A DNA stretch of 64,000 nt from Butyrivibrio sp. LB2008 (lineage in GTDB: Bacteria; Bacillota; Clostridia; Lachnospirales; Lachnospiraceae), in the NCBI RefSeq assembly GCF_000621565.1, contig NZ_JHXZ01000012.1:186001-250000 (forward strand), read 5' to 3'. Shown here piece by piece: positions 61,161 to 64,000 of the stretch; within the stretch, counting starts at the first letter, position 1, and every line of letters starts with the position of its first letter. Both the position numbers and the translations under genes were made by a program. The notes beneath the pieces were generated by a model. That model did no database searches. It saw only the letters and a list, made by a program, of their open reading frames with translations, and had not been told where the DNA came from.

Positions 61161-61817
61161 ATGTTATCAGAAATGGATTCTGCTGCAGATATAAGGATAT
61201 ACAACTATAAGACAGGGACTGTCCACACAGAGAAGGGCGTGGTTATTTATGATAAGTCTACGCTAGACGTTAAATGCTTAGGAAATGAGTGTGCAGATAC
61301 TTTTGATAAAATATGGAACTCTAAAAACTATGCGCTGGCGGCCACTATTTCCATGGGGAAGATATATCACTATATAGCTGCCGAGATGCTTATTAAATGG
61401 ATGATAGGCAAGTACGTAGACAGAGTGGATGGAAAATTGAGGATTTTTAAGCGTTCGAAAAGAGCACTCATCTATCTTCATGAACCAATCAGCCCTGTTG
61501 ATATAAGGATGTATATTGATCTTATGCTTATGCTGTTATATAAGGATGTATATGTTATAACAATGGATACCGGTCATATAAAGGGTGATAAGATTCGTTT
61601 TGCCGGTAAAAATATACATGTTATAGGCACGGATACTTTCCTTGCAGGAAGGACACCTGAGAAGGCCATTCGCGAGGCGGAAGAGGTTTACGGAAAGCTG
61701 GACTGCGCTATAGAGATTACCAAAGACAGGCATCTTGAATATGCCCGCTATGCTTATGAGACGTTCAAAAAAGATTGCGAAAGATGGGGAATAGACCTGA
61801 CAGAAATTATAGATTAA
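61161..61817 (+). CDS. Hypothetical protein, weakly MreB-like
   Basis: A 218-residue protein. The N-terminus (TGTVHTEKGVVIYDKSTLDV) faintly recalls the first strands of MreB, and HEPISPVDIRMYIDLML the segment after its core. Actin-type phosphate loops are not complete, so if related it is degenerate. No membrane segment. AGAGGAAAA before ATG 61161. Confidence 0.65.
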   Translation: MLSEMDSAADIRIYNYKTGTVHTEKGVVIYDKSTLDVKCLGNECADTFDKIWNSKNYALAATISMGKIYHYIAAEMLIKWMIGKYVDRVDGKLRIFKRSKRALIYLHEPISPVDIRMYIDLMLMLLYKDVYVITMDTGHIKGDKIRFAGKNIHVIGTDTFLAGRTPEKAIREAEEVYGKLDCAIEITKDRHLEYARYAYETFKKDCERWGIDLTEIID

Positions 61818-61876
61818 AAAATAACCTCAATGCATATCATAGATAAAATCTATGGATAACCAAAACTATTTTATAT

Positions 61877-61942
61877 TATACCTATAAGATCAGTAGGTAT
61901 ATAATCCAATGCAACAGCGCTAGTGCACTGATACGCTGCACT
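61877..61942 (+). promoter_or_regulatory. Inverted repeats in the leader of the MetE-like gene
   Basis: TATACCTA (61877-61884) pairs with TAGGTATA (61894-61901), and AGTGCA (61922-61927) with TGCACT (61937-61942). Neither has a T-run. The first could be an operator. No SAM riboswitch or T-box is visible. Confidence 0.5.
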
Positions 61943-61970
61943 ATAGTTTTGGCCAAGGAGGATTATGAAA

Positions 61971-63086
61971 ATGGGAAATTTGCAGACACCATTTCGATAT
62001 GATTTTGTTGGGAGTTTTTTAAGACCGCAGGCACTTAAGGATGCCAAGTCAGCTTATCAAGAGGGAAAAATCGGCAAAGAAGAATTTGATAAGATTGTAA
62101 ATGATGAGATCACAAAGGTTGTTGCTAAGCAGAAAGAGCTCGGGTTCCATGTTATAACTGATGGAGAGTTCAGAAGATCTTTCTGGCACCTTGATTTTAT
62201 GTGGGGATTCGAAGGTGTAGAGCATAAAGCAACAGGCAATGGAGTTCAGTTTAATAATGAACTTGCAGTTCTTGATGATACATATCTGGTGGGAAAAATA
62301 AAGGCGAAGGCTCATCCTTTTGTTGAATATTTCAAATTCCTTAAGCAGTTCGAGGATGAGAATACTGTTGCAAAGTACACAATTCCGGCTCCGGCGCAGA
62401 CTTTCCAGCAGTTTATCGTTCCGGCCAATTATGAGACTACAAGGAAGTTTTATCCTACAAATGAGGAACTGATAAAGGATATCGCAGAGGCTTACAGAGA
62501 TGTCATAAAGCAGTTCTATAATGCTGGATGCAGAAATCTTCAGTTCGATGATTGCACTTGGGGCGCGATTGTGGGCGATGCTGCAAAGCAGAGATATAAA
62601 GCACTTGGAATAGACCTCGAGGAAGTAAAAGCACAGCTCCTTGAAGTTAATAATCTGTCGCTTACGGGAAAGCCTGAGGATATGGTTATTACTTCGCATA
62701 TTTGCAGGGGCAATTATCATTCCACATATTTTACCAGTGGCCCTTATGATAGCGTTGCTGATTATGTGTTTGCAAAAGAAAATGTGAATGCGCTTTTCCT
62801 TGAGTATGATGATGAGAGATCGGGCGGATTTGCTCCGTTATCAAAAGTTTCAGCAGATAAGAAGGTTGTGCTGGGACTTATAACCACTAAGTCTCCCGTT
62901 CTTGAAGATAAGCAGAAAGTAATTGAAAGAATCCATGAAGCTGCCAAATATGTTCCTCTCGAGAGGCTTTGCCTTAGTCCGCAGTGCGGCTTTGCTTCAT
63001 GCGAAATTGGCAACAAGCTCACGGAAGAAGAGCAGTGGGCAAAGCTTAAGCTGGTAAAAGAAATAGCTCAGGAAGTATGGGGCTGA
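61971..63086 (+). CDS. MetE-like cobalamin-independent methionine synthase homologue (YxjG type)
   Basis: A 371-residue single-domain relative of the C-terminal half of MetE. FRYDFVGSFLRP is the family N-terminus; zinc ligands are His and Cys in SHICRGNYHS, a Glu (FLEYDDERSGGF) and Cys in LSPQCGFAS. YxjG/YxjH proteins are thought to take part in methionine salvage or synthesis. ATG 61971 fits the site AAGGAGG at 8 bases; ATG 61965 is only 2-3 bases from it. Confidence 0.9.
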   Translation: MGNLQTPFRYDFVGSFLRPQALKDAKSAYQEGKIGKEEFDKIVNDEITKVVAKQKELGFHVITDGEFRRSFWHLDFMWGFEGVEHKATGNGVQFNNELAVLDDTYLVGKIKAKAHPFVEYFKFLKQFEDENTVAKYTIPAPAQTFQQFIVPANYETTRKFYPTNEELIKDIAEAYRDVIKQFYNAGCRNLQFDDCTWGAIVGDAAKQRYKALGIDLEEVKAQLLEVNNLSLTGKPEDMVITSHICRGNYHSTYFTSGPYDSVADYVFAKENVNALFLEYDDERSGGFAPLSKVSADKKVVLGLITTKSPVLEDKQKVIERIHEAAKYVPLERLCLSPQCGFASCEIGNKLTEEEQWAKLKLVKEIAQEVWG

Positions 63087-63133
63087 AACTGCGTTATCGT
63101 AAGTTAATCTCATAAATACAACTTTACACATAA

Positions 63134-63190
63134 AAACCTCTGTCTCATAATGGTGATAATGTAATCATTGAGATGGAGGTTTATTTTTTA
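63134..63190 (+). terminator. Terminator of the MetE-like gene
   Basis: AAACCTC-TG-TCTCA pairs with TGAGA-TG-GAGGTTT (two G-U pairs), followed by ATTTTTTA. Confidence 0.85.
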
Positions 63191-63203
63191 GGAAGTATCT
63201 GAT

Positions 63204-63659
63204 ATGGAAGAATGTTTAATGATGTTTATTATTGTGGGTGCATTTTTCTTTTTTTTCTTGGAACTTGGGATATTAAGATTAGATAAAGTATGCACCAAAG
63301 AAATCAAAGCAACATTAGTTGACTATAAGACGAAATCTACCAATGGAAAGTATGGAGTAAGTTATACTTACTTTCCGATTTTTGAGTTTGAATATGAATC
63401 AAAACGATATAAAGCTACATCTGTAGATTCTTTTCGTGGAGAATCATTTCCAAATAAGAAAATTGATCCCGATTCGATTAAAGAACTGATCGGATCAACT
63501 TTTGTGATATATATTAACCCAAAAGATCCTAAACTGGTTATTCAGAGAAAATTATCAAGTAAAGACATTAAGAGGAAGAAAATAATTGAAGTTATTTCTT
63601 TTTTAGTGATTGTTACATATTTCATTGGTGTCTTTATAGTGATCATTCATTATCTGTGA
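63204..63659 (+). CDS. DUF3592-like membrane protein
   Basis: A 151-residue protein with a membrane helix at each end (FIIVGAFFFFFLELGIL and VISFLVIVTYFIGVFIVII) and an external beta domain with YFPIFEFEYESKRYKA and FVIYINPKDPKLV, the pattern of DUF3592. Role unknown. AGGAAG before ATG 63204. Confidence 0.75.
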   Translation: MEECLMMFIIVGAFFFFFLELGILRLDKVCTKEIKATLVDYKTKSTNGKYGVSYTYFPIFEFEYESKRYKATSVDSFRGESFPNKKIDPDSIKELIGSTFVIYINPKDPKLVIQRKLSSKDIKRKKIIEVISFLVIVTYFIGVFIVIIHYL

Positions 63660-63739
63660 TTTTTGAAGAGTAAGAGTTTAAAGCATATTAATAATCAATT
63701 ACGAGAGCAAAAAGAAATGCGAAAACTGATATTATAAAT

Positions 63740-63786
63740 ATCGTGCGAGAAAACCCCTTCCGATGAAGTCGGTTGTGGGATGAATC
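63740..63786 (-). mobile_element. IS200/IS605-type end hairpin
   Basis: CCCC-TT-CCGA pairs with TCGG-TT-GTGGG (63754-63779), followed on the plus strand by ATGAATCGC. On the minus strand this comes 11 bases after the transposase stop and ends with GGGGTTTTCTCGCAC, as in the right end of IS200/IS605 elements, where the subterminal hairpin guides cleavage. Confidence 0.75.
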
Positions 63787-63789
63787 GCA

Positions 63790-64000
63790 CTAGCTTTTCT
63801 TTTTGTATTTCCCCGTCTTAATGTATTTGCGTTTGTGTTCCTCTGTTCGTTGATCTTCAATGTATTTCTTGACAGTATCAAGAGAAACACTTCCGGTAGT
63901 GGCACAGAAGTAACTTGCACTCCAGAAGGGTGAATCTCCCCATAGGTATTTCTCAACGTGTGTTCTATATGTATTTCTCACTTCTTTGGACAGCTGTGAT
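63790..64000 (-). CDS. tnpA: IS200/IS605 family transposase TnpA, 5' part outside the window
   Basis: About 70 C-terminal residues of a Y1 transposase. EKYLWGDSPFWSASYF and SVSLDTVKKYIEDQ are typical; the Tyr in KKYIEDQ is the nucleophile. The gene runs leftward into the end of the window, so its N-terminus with the HUH metal site is not seen. The C-terminal tail is Lys-rich. No tnpB is visible in the window. Confidence 0.88.
   Translation of the reverse strand, partial: SQLSKEVRNTYRTHVEKYLWGDSPFWSASYFCATTGSVSLDTVKKYIEDQRTEEHKRKYIKTGKYKKKS

Noticed and set aside
1..64000. tRNA and rRNA genes
   Set aside because: No cloverleaf with a GTTCGAATC-type T arm and no rRNA core sequence was noticed on either strand; read by eye only.

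Overview
The window looks like a chromosomal segment of an anaerobic low-to-moderate-GC Firmicute of the family Lachnospiraceae, most likely Butyrivibrio or a close relative. The grounds are the gene set (TTG/GTG starts with strong GGAGG ribosome sites, a phenylalanine T-box before pheS, PPi-dependent phosphofructokinase, NrtR operon, GH120 and GH5 glycosidases, many c-di-GMP proteins, bacterial AP2-domain protein) and AT-rich intergenic DNA crowded with hairpins. The genus is inference; no rRNA or tRNA gene was seen to settle it. The window starts inside a DHHW acetylation protein and ends inside an IS200/IS605-type transposase.

Layout. 1-3.3 kb: end of a polysaccharide locus with a PilZ-bearing cellulose-synthase-like glycosyltransferase. 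3.3-14.3 kb: AP2 protein, threonine synthase, citrate synthase, deoxyribose-phosphate aldolase, aminopeptidase P, a CPBP protease, 6S RNA, AI-2E transporter, PPi-phosphofructokinase and HU. 14.4-18.6 kb: EAL protein, a nested palindrome, DegV protein, and a structured leader plus terminator controlling the manganese exporter MntP. 18.7-24.4 kb: a LytS/LytTR two-component pair, a second nested palindrome, then a cholesterol-dependent cytolysin and a permuted papain-fold enzyme. 24.4-27.6 kb: a c-di-GMP-I riboswitch with its terminator, membrane proteins, a 75-bp tandem array, a chain of tiny genes that includes an Imm53 fragment, and a PstS-like protein. 27.6-34.2 kb: T-box, pheS, a repeat, pheT, M18 aminopeptidase, queA. 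34.3-37.5 kb: NrtR, SPFH and NAD-kinase-like operon with visible operators. 37.6-43.4 kb: CPBP protease, NCS2 permease, hflKC, rho. 43.4-45.5 kb: a small accessory island of tandem repeats, one PD-(D/E)XK-like protein and a roughly 485-bp palindrome. 45.5-52.0 kb: YggS and a c-di-GMP/cellulose block (PilZ, GH5, EAL, GGDEF). 52.0-58.2 kb: GH120 beta-xylosidase and an acyltransferase/DUF6320/esterase cluster. 58.2-64 kb: repeats, small hypothetical genes, DUF523, a MetE-like enzyme and the IS end.

How parts work together. Cyclic-di-GMP recurs: one maker (GGDEF, 50878), two likely breakers (EAL, 14388 and 48770), two PilZ readers (947 and 46290) and one riboswitch (24483), alongside a cellulose synthase and a secreted GH5 enzyme. 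The cytolysin lies directly downstream of a LytTR regulator, an arrangement reminiscent of toxin control by VirR in Clostridium perfringens, but no binding site could be shown.

The best candidates for something undescribed are (i) a cytolysin without signal peptide or cysteine, paired with a papain-fold enzyme; (ii) the island at 43371-45482 with exact 54-bp hairpin repeats, a nuclease-like protein and a giant palindrome; (iii) the unassigned riboswitch-like leader of mntP; and (iv) several families of dispersed nested hairpins whose arms differ between copies but still pair.
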